Below, piece by piece: positions 1-8,658 of a stretch of 64,000 nucleotides of DNA. Position 1 is the first letter of the stretch. Each line of letters starts with the position of its first letter. The stretch is taken from positions 558,001 to 622,000 of the forward strand of contig NZ_FZMZ01000005.1 in the NCBI RefSeq assembly GCF_900187325.1, written 5' to 3'. Made by a program: the position numbers and the translations under genes. The notes beneath the pieces are model-generated. The model was not told where the DNA came from. It ran no database searches and was given only the letters and a program-made list of their open reading frames with translations. This DNA comes from Virgibacillus ndiopensis. GTDB lineage: Bacteria; Bacillota; Bacilli; Bacillales; Amphibacillaceae.

Positions 1-443
1 TCATTGTCTTCTGCCGCTTTAATAATGGTTGGGTTACCACCCGCTAATTTGATTTGTTCCGGATAACTCACCCAGTATGGCGCTGGAACAATCACTTCAT
101 CACCCGGGTTTAAAAGCACTTGAAATAATGTATATAAAGCATGTTTAGCCCCTGTAGTCACAATTATTTCATTTGTATTATAAACCAATTGGTTGTCATC
201 TTTGAATTTTTTAATAATTGCTTCTTTAAGTTTAAGTATTCCACCTGATGGCGTATACTTTGTTAACCCGTTTCTCATGGATTTTTCAGCAGCTTCAATA
301 ATATATTCAGGGGTATTAAAGTCAGGCTCACCTGCACCCAACCCAATAACGTCAAAGCCCTGTTGTTTTAATTCTTTTGCTTTAGCTGTAATGGCAAGTG
401 TTGATGATGGTGTTAATGTCTTTACTCTATTTGCTAATTCCAT
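1..443 (-). CDS. aspB: Aspartate aminotransferase, N-terminal part (cut by window edge)
   Basis: PLP-dependent aminotransferase that interconverts aspartate and 2-oxoglutarate with oxaloacetate and glutamate in the cytosol. About 147 N-terminal codons are visible; the 3' end lies left of the window. The start is ATG at 443 with an AAGGTGA ribosome site just upstream. The translation shows the class I aminotransferase signature GLGAGEPDFNTPEY near residue 35, then YTPSGGILKLKEAI and TTGAKHALY, typical of the AspB/AspC family. It sits 13 nt after ypmB, the same order (dinG-ypmA-ypmB-aspB) as in B. subtilis. The PLP lysine is outside the window, so its presence cannot be checked. Confidence 0.93.
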   Translation of the reverse strand, partial: MELANRVKTLTPSSTLAITAKAKELKQQGFDVIGLGAGEPDFNTPEYIIEAAEKSMRNGLTKYTPSGGILKLKEAIIKKFKDDNQLVYNTNEIIVTTGAKHALYTLFQVLLNPGDEVIVPAPYWVSYPEQIKLAGGNPTIIKAAEDN

Positions 444-456
444 AACGATCACCTTC

Positions 457-999
457 CTATTTAAACATACTTTTTAAACGAAATTGTTCATATCGTTCTC
501 CATCATAAATTGATAAATAATCAAAAATATACCGCCCAGAATTGTCCTTATATGTTATTTCCCATAATGGCTTTTCTTTTACCATTGCTGGCATAATTTC
601 AATTAATTCACATTTATTACATTGGGCTTGCCATTGTTCTTTAATATTTTGTTTGCTTATTATTTCCTTAGTGTTAATAATTGTTAATTTTTCCGATTCA
701 TTTTCAATCGGAACAAATACCAGTTTGTCTTCTTCCTCTTTGGTACTACCTCGTACAACATGATATTCGGTTAATCCTTGAAAACGCGATATACTTGCGA
801 TTGACGACAACTCGGTTTCATCCAAAACTTTTTTCTTCGTTTGGCTAAAACCATCCGTTTTGCTCAATTGAATATCATGATATAAAAACCCACTGTAAAT
901 AAAACAAGATATGAGCACAAGACATAAAACTAAAAAAGTCCATTTCAACCATTTAGGTACGATAGATCGTGAATACTGCTTGTTTATCATCGTTTTCAT
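457..999 (-). CDS. ypmB: YpmB-like membrane-anchored protein (DUF5590)
   Basis: Protein of 180 aa with a short basic N-terminus, one transmembrane segment at about residues 18-37 and an extracytoplasmic domain of PepSY-like character (repeated beta-rich stretches such as LWEITYKDNSGRYIFDYLS). Position between ypmA and aspB and overall shape match B. subtilis YpmB, whose role is not established. The first ATG (999) gives a 47-nt overlap with ypmA, and a second ATG lies at 990. Neither has a strong ribosome site, so the protein is probably translated by coupling to ypmA and the exact start is uncertain. Confidence 0.8.
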   Translation of the reverse strand: MKTMINKQYSRSIVPKWLKWTFLVLCLVLISCFIYSGFLYHDIQLSKTDGFSQTKKKVLDETELSSIASISRFQGLTEYHVVRGSTKEEEDKLVFVPIENESEKLTIINTKEIISKQNIKEQWQAQCNKCELIEIMPAMVKEKPLWEITYKDNSGRYIFDYLSIYDGERYEQFRLKSMFK

Positions 1000-1120
1000 C
1001 TAATGCCAGCCCAAACATTAGATCGTCCTTTTTTAGTGTTCGATTTAAGCAATCGACAATTTTGTATAAGTCTGATGAGTATTGGATTTTTATAGTTGAT
1101 AATGTCTCGATTTTATTCAA
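953..1120 (-). CDS. ypmA: YpmA-like small protein (55 aa, TTG start)
   Basis: A 55-codon gene easily missed because it starts with TTG. GGAGG lies 9 nt upstream of the TTG at 1120, an ideal ribosome site. The translation begins MNKIETLSTIKIQYSSDLYK, continues through DLMFGLALDENDDKQ and ends FTIYRT. This is the pattern of the small YpmA family (DUF4264), which lies between dinG and ypmB in B. subtilis. It is a cytosolic protein of unknown function. Its 3' end overlaps the start of ypmB, suggesting translational coupling. Recognition is from memory of the family and from position. Confidence 0.8.
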   Translation of the reverse strand: MNKIETLSTIKIQYSSDLYKIVDCLNRTLKKDDLMFGLALDENDDKQAVFTIYRT

Positions 1121-1235
1121 TTATTTTTCCCTCCAAAAAAGCTTCTTGTTTTATCAAATTTTGTTACACATAGTAAAGGTTCTATGGTTTAAACTAATTG
1201 TATCGTTGAAGATAAATATTATGTAGCACATATAC

Positions 1236-1244
1236 AGTATAACA
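1236..1244 (-). promoter_or_regulatory. Possible extended -10 promoter for ypmA-ypmB-aspB
   Basis: On the minus strand the sequence TGTTATACT fits an extended -10 element (TGN-TATACT) about 115 nt upstream of the ypmA start. No good -35 hexamer accompanies it. Confidence 0.35.
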
Positions 1245-1301
1245 AGCATTTGTTTGTTTGTATTTATTTCAACAAAATTTTTTCCAACCCATACCATATT
1301 T

Positions 1302-1326
1302 ACTGATGCATCAATGGTGCATCAGT
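1302..1326. terminator. Hairpin after dinG, T-run on the + side
   Basis: Perfect 9-bp stem ACTGATGCA / TGCATCAGT with a 7-nt loop, 12 nt beyond the dinG stop. The T-run (ATTTTTTTG) follows it only in the + direction; in the dinG direction the stem is followed by AAATATGG. It may therefore protect against + strand readthrough or act as a weak dinG end. Confidence 0.4.
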
Positions 1327-1337
1327 ATTTTTTTGTT

Positions 1338-4139
1338 TTAAAACCACTCTTCTGCTTTATCCATCAATTTGTGTGTAGAATCAAATGTTGTTGGGACACT
1401 TGGGATTGATTCGGTAAAATATTTTCCGTATCTAGCTTTTACGATTCTTGCATCACAAACAAAAACAAGTCCACGATCATTGGAAGAACGAATAAGCCGT
1501 CCGAACCCTTGTTTAAATCTAATTACTGCATTTGGTAAAGAAAGTTCCATAAATGCATTTATTCCCTCTTCTTTTAAATGATCAGATTTTGCCTGATAAA
1601 CTGGATGATCAGGTGGTTGAAATGGTAGGCGAACTATCATTAAACATGATAAATCTTCACCAGGAATGTCAACACCTTCCCAAAAAGAACTAGTACCTAA
1701 TAAAATTGCTTGGTCAAAGTTTACAAAATTCTTCTTAAGTCTTGAACGACTACCACTTGATATTCCTTGAGCAATTAATGCGAATTTTGTTATATCGATT
1801 GCTTCCTTGAGTATTGTATGTGCACGTTTTAACATGTCATAAGAGGTAAAAAGCACAAGCATTCTGCCGTTAGTTATTTCAGAAAGCGATATAATTGCCT
1901 CACATGTTGAATAAATAAATGCATCTAAATCACCATGTTTAATATCTGGAAAGTCATTTGGAATTAATAATTGTACCTGATCGTGATAAGAAAATGGTGA
2001 ATCAATTTTTTTCGTTATTGTATTTTCAGATTGTAATCCCAAACGGTTTTGAATAAATGTAAATGAATTTTTCATTGTCAATGTCGCACTAGTTAAAATG
2101 ACACTTTGTTTCTTTTCGAAAAAGTCAGTTGTTAAAAACTTAGAAATTTCAATTGGTTCACTATACAAATACACCGCATTTTTAGCTCCATATGCTTCAA
2201 TTTCTATCCATTTAACATCGTTGTTCAGTTCAGTTAAAAATAATTGTTCCATTGTATCAATAAATAATTGCATATGCTGAATAGCTGCCTGGATTTCCTC
2301 CCTATCATTTTTATCAAGCTGCTCTTGTTTCGTTAAATAGTCTTCCAGCTGTGCTAGGATGTGAATTAAATCCCTAAAATTGAAAGTTAACCTCGTTGCC
2401 ATTTCCTTAATGACACGCCATTGTTTAGGGTTCTCTTTATCATTTTCAAAACGGTATTGAATACGACCAATATCACTAAAAGATTTTTTGTATTTTTGCT
2501 GATCAACGACATATTGAAAAATATGACGAAACAAATCATCAATTTCATGCTTTGTTAACCCAAATTTATGATCCCATTTGTCCATTATGGTTTCCTCATT
2601 TTTTACTGGATATTTCCCCAATAATTTCCCAAGCCAGTTCCCATCATCGACTAATCCAATGTGATTAAGATTATAGTTAATATTCGCATAATCCAGTTTC
2701 AAACCATAATGTTTTGATGCGGTTTCTTCTAAATGGTGTGCCTCGTCAATAATAACCTTTTCATATGATGGTAAAAATTGATAACCATTAAAAATATCGG
2801 TACATAACAATGCATGATTCGTAATAACGATATCCGCTTGTTGTGCTCGTTTTCTAGCTCTTTGATAAAAGGATCGTGAAAACCAAGGTGATGATGGATC
2901 TGCATATCCCTCTGTATCAGTTGAAATTCGTTTAAAGAATAAATACCCACTGGGAGGTAATTGAATTTCATCAATATCACCAGTTTCGGTTTCAGTTAAC
3001 CAAACTAAAATCATAGCCTTGGTTAATGTGATATCATAATTGTCAACTTGTCCTGTTCCTAACTCTCTTTCAAATTTTTCTAAACTAATATAATGCTGTT
3101 TTCCTTTTAATAAAGTGACATTAAAAGGAAAAGAAACAAGCCTTCGGATTAATGGTATTTCTTCATCTAACAACTGTGACTGTAATTGAGTTGTATGCGT
3201 ACTTATTACAATACGTTTTTTTGTTTTAACAGCTTCAAAAATTGCCGGAATTAAATATGCTAACGATTTACCTGTTCCAGTCTCTGCCTCTATTAACGCA
3301 TGTGACTTCACTTGAAAGGCATCAAAAATCTCTTCGGACATTTCGCGTTGTCCGTTCCTTTTTTCATAGTTCTTCATAAGCTGTGCCATCGTTCCATTTG
3401 CCTCATAAATGGAATCTAAATAACTCCCAAAAGCCGTCTTGACAGTTACTTTGGCACCATTACGATCGTCTTGTTGGTTAAATGCTAATCCTTTGTAAGA
3501 AGTAATAGTAGCTTGTTCTTCTGTTGAAAAAGCTAACGCTTCTTGTCGCTCTGTAAGTAGTTGATATAAATCCGATTTTAGTGTTTTTTCTAGCTTTAAA
3601 AGATGATCAATCGTTTCATATGGAAGTGTTTCAAGCTTTTCCATTAGGTTTATAAATAATTCAGCTGTTACATAAGCATCTGACAAAGCACGGTGGGGAT
3701 CACTATGTTTAATTCCTATATACTCCGCCAATTGGCCAAGTTTAAAACTGGGTGCCTGCGGATATAAAATCCTTGCAAGTTCCACTGTATCGATGACAGG
3801 ATTATTTAACTTTTTCATATTATATGTAGCAAGCTCTTCATTTAAAAAGCCTAGGTCAAAAGGTACATTATGAGCTATTAGATAACTGTCTTCAAACATC
3901 GAAACAATTGCATTTGCCTCATCTTTAAACGTTGGGGCATCTAAAACATCTTCATTGGAAATACCTGTTAAATTAGATATAAATGGTGGTATTGATTGTT
4001 CTGGATTTAAAAGGGTAGAATACTCTTCACTAATTGTGTTATTCTCTATAACAACAATTCCAACTTCAATTATTTTATCATTTTTAATTGGTGAGTGCCC
4101 TGTTGTTTCAAGGTCTATTACAACATATCTTCCGTTCAT
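1338..4139 (-). CDS. dinG: DinG-family exonuclease/helicase-like protein
   Basis: Protein of 933 aa combining an N-terminal DEDDh 3'-5' exonuclease domain with a superfamily 2 XPD/DinG-type helicase domain. Exonuclease motifs are visible: D9 and E11 in VVIDLETTG, AHNVPFDLGFLNE near residue 90, and HRALSDAYVT near 150. The helicase part has Walker A EAETGTGKS near residue 288, the DEAH box IIDEAHH near 465, and the C-terminal arginine motif FKQGFGRLIRS. The four Fe-S cysteines of Gram-negative DinG are missing between Walker A and DEAH, as in the Staphylococcus protein, which is known mainly as a nuclease. I chose the start at 4139 because AGGTGG precedes this ATG; an upstream in-frame start at 4181 has no such site. 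The upstream leader contains a structured element and a terminator. Confidence 0.93.
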   Translation of the reverse strand: MNGRYVVIDLETTGHSPIKNDKIIEVGIVVIENNTISEEYSTLLNPEQSIPPFISNLTGISNEDVLDAPTFKDEANAIVSMFEDSYLIAHNVPFDLGFLNEELATYNMKKLNNPVIDTVELARILYPQAPSFKLGQLAEYIGIKHSDPHRALSDAYVTAELFINLMEKLETLPYETIDHLLKLEKTLKSDLYQLLTERQEALAFSTEEQATITSYKGLAFNQQDDRNGAKVTVKTAFGSYLDSIYEANGTMAQLMKNYEKRNGQREMSEEIFDAFQVKSHALIEAETGTGKSLAYLIPAIFEAVKTKKRIVISTHTTQLQSQLLDEEIPLIRRLVSFPFNVTLLKGKQHYISLEKFERELGTGQVDNYDITLTKAMILVWLTETETGDIDEIQLPPSGYLFFKRISTDTEGYADPSSPWFSRSFYQRARKRAQQADIVITNHALLCTDIFNGYQFLPSYEKVIIDEAHHLEETASKHYGLKLDYANINYNLNHIGLVDDGNWLGKLLGKYPVKNEETIMDKWDHKFGLTKHEIDDLFRHIFQYVVDQQKYKKSFSDIGRIQYRFENDKENPKQWRVIKEMATRLTFNFRDLIHILAQLEDYLTKQEQLDKNDREEIQAAIQHMQLFIDTMEQLFLTELNNDVKWIEIEAYGAKNAVYLYSEPIEISKFLTTDFFEKKQSVILTSATLTMKNSFTFIQNRLGLQSENTITKKIDSPFSYHDQVQLLIPNDFPDIKHGDLDAFIYSTCEAIISLSEITNGRMLVLFTSYDMLKRAHTILKEAIDITKFALIAQGISSGSRSRLKKNFVNFDQAILLGTSSFWEGVDIPGEDLSCLMIVRLPFQPPDHPVYQAKSDHLKEEGINAFMELSLPNAVIRFKQGFGRLIRSSNDRGLVFVCDARIVKARYGKYFTESIPSVPTTFDSTHKLMDKAEEWF

Positions 4140-4167
4140 ATTACCACCTGCCTTCATTACATAAAGG

Positions 4168-4199
4168 AAAACTCTTATCAAAAAACTGATAAGAGTTTT
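4168..4199 (-). terminator. Intrinsic terminator between panD and dinG
   Basis: Twelve-base-pair stem AAAACTCTTATC / GATAAGAGTTTT with an 8-nt loop, only 29 nt upstream of the dinG ATG and about 160 nt beyond the panD stop. It could end the pan operon or act as an attenuator in a dinG leader. The same 12-nt arms recur in the terminator after gudB at 46456-46490. Confidence 0.6.
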
Positions 4200-4345
4200 G
4201 CGCCTTACAAAATCACATTAAATAGCCTTCGCTTTTAATATGCCAGCAACACTTCTAGGGGTATTGCCGCAAAACCAATTGGTATTCCGATCACAAATCC
4301 CTGCGAGCCGCAGTTCATTTATAATGACCACCCCAAACCAGTCGA
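4200..4345 (-). other. Unexplained structured element upstream of dinG
   Basis: This 146-nt stretch between panD and the dinG terminator is GC-richer than neighbouring spacers. Read on the minus strand it can fold into a helix of GCGGCAATAC with GTGTTGCTGGC (positions about 4241-4270, G-U pairs and one bulge, loop CCCTAGAA). It also holds a small TCATT/AATGA hairpin near 4317-4329 and an enclosing GCGAG/CTCGC pairing. It has open frames on both strands, including a 27-codon ORF at 4235-4318 preceded by GGGGTGG. I do not recognise it as a known riboswitch class; it could be a cis-regulatory RNA, an mRNA 3' end or a dispersed repeat. Confidence 0.4.
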
Positions 4346-4359
4346 TCTCGCTTTTTATA

Positions 4360-4743
4360 CTACAATTCAGTCAGTGGTGGTTCTTGTTCAATTAATTGTT
4401 GAATTTCATTTTTTTCATTCATTATTGCAACTTTTGGTTTGAATGAAGCTAACTCTTTCTCAGAAACCATTGCATATGAAACAATAATGACAGTGTCATC
4501 TGGTTGAACAAGTCGTGCTGCAGCTCCATTTAAGCAAACAATCCTAGATCCTCTATCACCTGGTATAACATATGTTTCTAATCGAGCACCATTATTATTA
4601 TTAACGATTTGAACTTTCTCATGTGGTAAAATACCGACTTGTTCGATTATATTTTGATCTATCGTAACACTGCCAACATAATTAAGATTTGCTTCTGTAA
4701 CTCGTGCACGATGAATTTTTGCCCTCATCATGGTGCGATACAT
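4360..4743 (-). CDS. panD: Aspartate 1-decarboxylase precursor
   Basis: Pyruvoyl-dependent enzyme that decarboxylates L-aspartate to beta-alanine for pantothenate synthesis in the cytosol. The 127-aa proenzyme has the self-cleavage site Gly24-Ser25 within [10 protein letters not shown]; Ser25 becomes the pyruvoyl group. Also visible are the substrate-binding lysine region [13 protein letters not shown] and the strand [17 protein letters not shown]. Length equals that of the usual family member. GGGGG lies upstream of the ATG at 4743. It is the last gene of panB-panC-panD and follows panC by 12 nt. Confidence 0.97.
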   Translation of the reverse strand: MYRTMMRAKIHRARVTEANLNYVGSVTIDQNIIEQVGILPHEKVQIVNNNNGARLETYVIPGDRGSRIVCLNGAAARLVQPDDTVIIVSYAMVSEKELASFKPKVAIMNEKNEIQQLIEQEPPLTEL

Positions 4744-4755
4744 AAAAATTTCCCC

Positions 4756-5628
4756 CTACTTTATATGTTTAACGAGGCTTCCATCTGTATCAAATATCAA
4801 ATTATCTATTAGTCGCGCGCTTTCAAAGAAAACGGCAGTTGCTAAAATAACCTGTTGATCTATCGTAGATACGTCCTGGAGTTCTGGGTAGCTCAATAAT
4901 TCAACATAATCTACCGTACCACTAGTCTTATTTTCAATAATCTTTTTAACCTCTTTTTCAATAATAGCAGGATTTTTTTCCCCGTCAACTACTAAACGCT
5001 GCCCATGTTTTAAAGCTTTGTATAGCCATACAGCTTCATTTCGCTCTATCTTACTTAAATTTACATTCCGACTGCTTTTGGCTAAGCCATCCTCTTCTCT
5101 TACAGTTGGTAAAGCAATTAACTCGTTTGGAAAATTCAAATCGTGGATTAGCGCATTTACAACTGCAATCTGCTGTGCATCTTTCATCCCAAAAAACGTT
5201 TTGTCAGGTAAAATAATATTAAACAACTTAGACAAAACAGTTAAAACACCTTCAAAATGACCCGGGCGAGAACGACCACATAAAACATTTACACGTTCAT
5301 TTATGGTCATATCAATCATCATTTTTCTCGGATACATATCACGCACACCTGGCATGAATAATATGTCTACACCAGCTTGTTCCGCAAGTTTTATGTCATT
5401 TTCCTCATTACGCGGATATTGTTCATAATCCTCGTTTGGTCCAAATTGTAGCGGATTAATAAATATGCTTGTAACAACAATATCGCTATCTTTTTTTGCT
5501 TCCTTCATTAAGGATAAGTGTCCTTCATGAAAGAAACCCATTGTTGGAACTAAACCAATTGTTTTATTGCTTCGTAACAATCCTAATGATTTTGTTTGCA
5601 TTTTATCTATTGTACGTATTATTTCCAT
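4756..5628 (-). CDS. panC: Pantothenate synthetase
   Basis: ATP-dependent ligase joining pantoate and beta-alanine to pantothenate through a pantoyl-adenylate. The 290-aa protein has the HIGH-like motif in LVPTMGFFHEGHLSLM (His34, His37) and the KMSKS-like GLAKSSRNVNLS near residue 183, typical of the cytidylyltransferase fold. The stretch ITSIFINPLQFGPNEDYEQY-type region (about 53-74) forms the pantoate site. It lies 10 nt downstream of panB and 12 nt upstream of panD, so the three steps are made from one transcript. AGGTAG precedes the ATG at 5628. Confidence 0.97.
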   Translation of the reverse strand: MEIIRTIDKMQTKSLGLLRSNKTIGLVPTMGFFHEGHLSLMKEAKKDSDIVVTSIFINPLQFGPNEDYEQYPRNEENDIKLAEQAGVDILFMPGVRDMYPRKMMIDMTINERVNVLCGRSRPGHFEGVLTVLSKLFNIILPDKTFFGMKDAQQIAVVNALIHDLNFPNELIALPTVREEDGLAKSSRNVNLSKIERNEAVWLYKALKHGQRLVVDGEKNPAIIEKEVKKIIENKTSGTVDYVELLSYPELQDVSTIDQQVILATAVFFESARLIDNLIFDTDGSLVKHIK

Positions 5629-5638
5629 TTTTATCTAC

Positions 5639-6472
5639 CTACTTAATTATGTTTGGTAATGCATCTTTATTTTTAATCAAAAAGCTATATGCTTCAGTAG
5701 GAAATTTATTATTTTTGACATCATTACTATACGATTGAATAGCCAGCTTTACTTCTGAATTTAAGTCCGTATAAGACTTTACAAACTTTGGTAAGCGGTC
5801 TACTCCATACTTGAGGATGTCATGATATACTAATACTTGTCCATCGCAAGCCATTCCTGCACCAATTCCTATTGTTGGTATAGATAATGATTCTGTAACA
5901 ATGTCGGCAAGCTCCATGGGAACACATTCTAGAACCACTGCAATTGCTCCACTTTCTTCTAATTGCTTAGCATGTTGCAATAATTTCTCGCCGGTTTGTT
6001 TGTCCTTACCTTGGACTTTATAACCACCTATAACGTTAACAGTTTGAGGTGTTAACCCAATATGTGCTACGACAGGAATCCCCGCATTTGTTAAAAATTT
6101 TGTAAGATCAAGAATTTCATCTGATGCCCCTTCAATTTTTAAAGCTTGTGCATCCGTTTCCTGAAAAATTTGTTGTGCATTTTTTAAAGAATTTTCAAGT
6201 GATACATGGTATGACATGAATGGCATATCAACAACTACAAACGTCTTCTTTGCTCCACGTTTTACGGCTTTTGCATGATGAATCATATCATTGACTGTTA
6301 CCTTTACAGTAGAGTCATACCCAAGCACTACCATTCCAAGTGAATCACCAACTAAAATCATATCAATACCTGCTTGTTCTGCCATTTTTGCAGATGGGTA
6401 ATCGTAAGCAGTAAGCATTGCTATTTTTTGATTTTCATTTTTCATTTTTTGTAGATCAAGCCTAGTTAACAT
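5639..6472 (-). CDS. panB: Ketopantoate hydroxymethyltransferase
   Basis: Transfers a hydroxymethyl group from methylene-tetrahydrofolate to 2-oxoisovalerate to give ketopantoate, the first committed pantothenate step. The 277-aa length from the ATG at 6472 matches the family, and GGAGAG lies just upstream. An in-frame start at 6538 lies inside birA without a ribosome site and was rejected. Visible motifs are [10 protein letters not shown] near residue 20, the metal-binding [17 protein letters not shown], and [17 protein letters not shown] near the C-terminal third. The start overlaps the birA stop by 11 nt, implying translational coupling to the biotin regulator. Confidence 0.96.
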   Translation of the reverse strand: MLTRLDLQKMKNENQKIAMLTAYDYPSAKMAEQAGIDMILVGDSLGMVVLGYDSTVKVTVNDMIHHAKAVKRGAKKTFVVVDMPFMSYHVSLENSLKNAQQIFQETDAQALKIEGASDEILDLTKFLTNAGIPVVAHIGLTPQTVNVIGGYKVQGKDKQTGEKLLQHAKQLEESGAIAVVLECVPMELADIVTESLSIPTIGIGAGMACDGQVLVYHDILKYGVDRLPKFVKSYTDLNSEVKLAIQSYSNDVKNNKFPTEAYSFLIKNKDALPNIIK

Positions 6473-7466
6473 GATTCCTCTCTCCTTCCCTATACCAGTC
6501 AATTTCTGCTGAATATAACTTTTTGATCTCACCGTCATTGTTTTTCGTTAACAACGCTCCATCCTCCGCAATACCTAAAAAGACTGCTTCCCAGCTTTTT
6601 TTGATAGTTTTAATTTGAATCGTTTCACCGATTCTAAACCCATAACTTTCCCATTTATTCTTAACGTTTGGAAAACCGTACTTTATGTATGAATCATAAG
6701 CGGATTCAAACGTTTGTAAAATGTGTTGAATAAGATTAGTAATATCGAATGTTTTATTTGTTTCTATTTGTAAAGAGGTAGCTTTCCTATGAATATCTTC
6801 AGGAATGTCTCCCAAAGTATGATTAACGTTTATGCCTACACCAATGACAACATATTGAATCTGGTCCTGTTCAGCTTGCATTTCTGTTAATATACCTGCT
6901 GTCTTTTTGTTATTTATTAGAATGTCATTGGGCCATTTGATTTTTGGCTCTGTATCCATATCTTTTGATAATACGTCTGCCAACACTGTCGCCGTCAATA
7001 ATGTTAATTGCGGTGCTAGGTAGGGTAAGATATCAGGTCTAAGTAAAATGCTCATCCAGACGCCTTTTCCTTCTGTTGAATGCCATTTACGATTCATTCT
7101 ACCTTTTCCAGCCGTTTGCTCATCAGCAATGACGATTGTACCGTGTGGTGTATTTTCTTGAGCCAACTGATGGGCAATATGTTGGGTGGATGTAGTTGAC
7201 GATTTATGTATTATTTTTTTCCCTAGCCATTCTGTATTTAATCCCCACTGGATAGTGTTTTCACTTAATTTTTCTGGAGACTTTAATATCCGATACCCTC
7301 TTTTAGATTTCCCTTCAATTTCATAACCGTCTTTTTCAAGTTCTTTCATATGCTTCCAGATTGCTGCACGAGATATATTAAGTTCTTCGGACAAAAATTG
7401 ACCTGAAACATAATTGTCTCTTGTTTTTTCTAAAAGCTTGATTAGTTTATTTCGGGTGGATGCCAT
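6462..7466 (-). CDS. birA: Bifunctional biotin-protein ligase / biotin operon repressor
   Basis: Attaches biotin to carboxylases through biotinyl-5'-AMP and, in class II enzymes like this one, represses biotin genes through an N-terminal winged helix. In the 334-aa protein the DNA-binding domain is residues 1-65 ([20 protein letters not shown] is the helix-turn-helix), followed by the biotinylation loop [11 protein letters not shown] and the catalytic [19 protein letters not shown] region. The ATG at 7466 is preferred because AAAGG sits 10 nt before it; the in-frame TTG at 7475 is too close to that site. The 5' end overlaps cca by 25 nt. Confidence 0.95.
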   Translation of the reverse strand: MASTRNKLIKLLEKTRDNYVSGQFLSEELNISRAAIWKHMKELEKDGYEIEGKSKRGYRILKSPEKLSENTIQWGLNTEWLGKKIIHKSSTTSTQHIAHQLAQENTPHGTIVIADEQTAGKGRMNRKWHSTEGKGVWMSILLRPDILPYLAPQLTLLTATVLADVLSKDMDTEPKIKWPNDILINNKKTAGILTEMQAEQDQIQYVVIGVGINVNHTLGDIPEDIHRKATSLQIETNKTFDITNLIQHILQTFESAYDSYIKYGFPNVKNKWESYGFRIGETIQIKTIKKSWEAVFLGIAEDGALLTKNNDGEIKKLYSAEIDWYREGERNHVN

Positions 7467-8644
7467 CTTATCCAATCCTTTAATTCATTTTTATTGTTTT
7501 TTATGTTTCCGAATACAACTTGCTGCTCTAGTAAATTTAAGTAAGTTTGTATCCACGGTCCTTTTTTGACATCAGGAAATAATGATATAAGATCATTCCC
7601 ATTCAAAGCCAAATCTTTTTTTGAATTGATTGGTAACAATTGCTCGATTTGCTCTAGTTCCTCTATCAAAACATGTCCACGACCATAAAACATATTAATG
7701 ATCTTTACAAAACCTTGATAGTTTTCAGTGTTTAAACAATATACCAACCATTGGTCTAATTGATGATTTTTATAATGTAAAAATGCTTCATATAACTGAG
7801 TTGCTTCCTGTTTTATCTTATTTGAACATTTCCATTCTTTCACCCATGTGAGGATGCTAATTTGTGGTTCAATAGAATGAAATAAAGCAATTACTTGACC
7901 AAACGATGATAATGAGTTTAGTTTCTTAGGAAGATTATCAATGATATATGGATATTTTACCATAACAGGTAGGTGTTTATATATATCTGTGCTTTTTAAA
8001 TACTCCATTCCGTGATTTATAAACTCACCAGCAAATAACTTTGTAAATTCTGTAGCAAGGCGTTCAACAGCTATTGTTTCAATTTGTTGTTTAAGCTCTT
8101 TCATCTGATCCAATGTTTCTAGATCTATTGAAAATCCTAATTGACTAGAGAACCTAAGCGCGCGCATTATTCGTAATGGATCTTCATTAAATCGATTATA
8201 CCCATTGCCTACTGTTTTAATTACCTTATTTTCAAGGTCTTTCTTACCCATAAATAAATCAATGATATCACCATTTTTATCCATCGCTAAGGCATTAATC
8301 GTAAAATCTCTTCGTAGTAAATCCTGATCAATAGTTCTAATAAATTCAACAGAGTCTGGATGCCTTTGATCGCTATACGTTCCATCTACACGAAATGTCG
8401 TTACTTCATAGGATTGTTGTTGGTGCCTTACGATAACTGTACCATGTTCAATCCCCACAGGAATTACCTTATCAAACATTGTTATAATCTCTTGTGGGGT
8501 TGCAGACGTTGCAATGTCAATATCCCCAATTGGTCGTCGTAGCAGTATATCTCGAACACATCCACCTACAAAATATGCTTGATGATGATGCTTTTCAATT
8601 TGCTTTAAAACAAATTTTGCTTGTTCAAATTTTTCTGCCAGCAT
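7442..8644 (-). CDS. cca: CCA tRNA nucleotidyltransferase
   Basis: Adds or repairs the 3'-CCA of tRNA without a template. About 400 aa, class II nucleotidyltransferase. The head domain shows YFVGGCVRDILL and the catalytic acids in IGDIDIATSA, the neck shows RRDFTINALAMD, and the base-recognition segment shows DPLRIMRALRFSSQLGF. The C-terminal tail is the long Bacillus-type helical body. The ATG at 8644 is preferred over the ATG at 8656 because GATGGTGAT lies just upstream of it; the difference is four residues. It follows bshA by 14 nt and overlaps birA, as in B. subtilis. Confidence 0.95.
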   Translation of the reverse strand: MLAEKFEQAKFVLKQIEKHHHQAYFVGGCVRDILLRRPIGDIDIATSATPQEIITMFDKVIPVGIEHGTVIVRHQQQSYEVTTFRVDGTYSDQRHPDSVEFIRTIDQDLLRRDFTINALAMDKNGDIIDLFMGKKDLENKVIKTVGNGYNRFNEDPLRIMRALRFSSQLGFSIDLETLDQMKELKQQIETIAVERLATEFTKLFAGEFINHGMEYLKSTDIYKHLPVMVKYPYIIDNLPKKLNSLSSFGQVIALFHSIEPQISILTWVKEWKCSNKIKQEATQLYEAFLHYKNHQLDQWLVYCLNTENYQGFVKIINMFYGRGHVLIEELEQIEQLLPINSKKDLALNGNDLISLFPDVKKGPWIQTYLNLLEQQVVFGNIKNNKNELKDWIRWHPPEIN

Positions 8645-8658
8645 TACTATCACCATCT

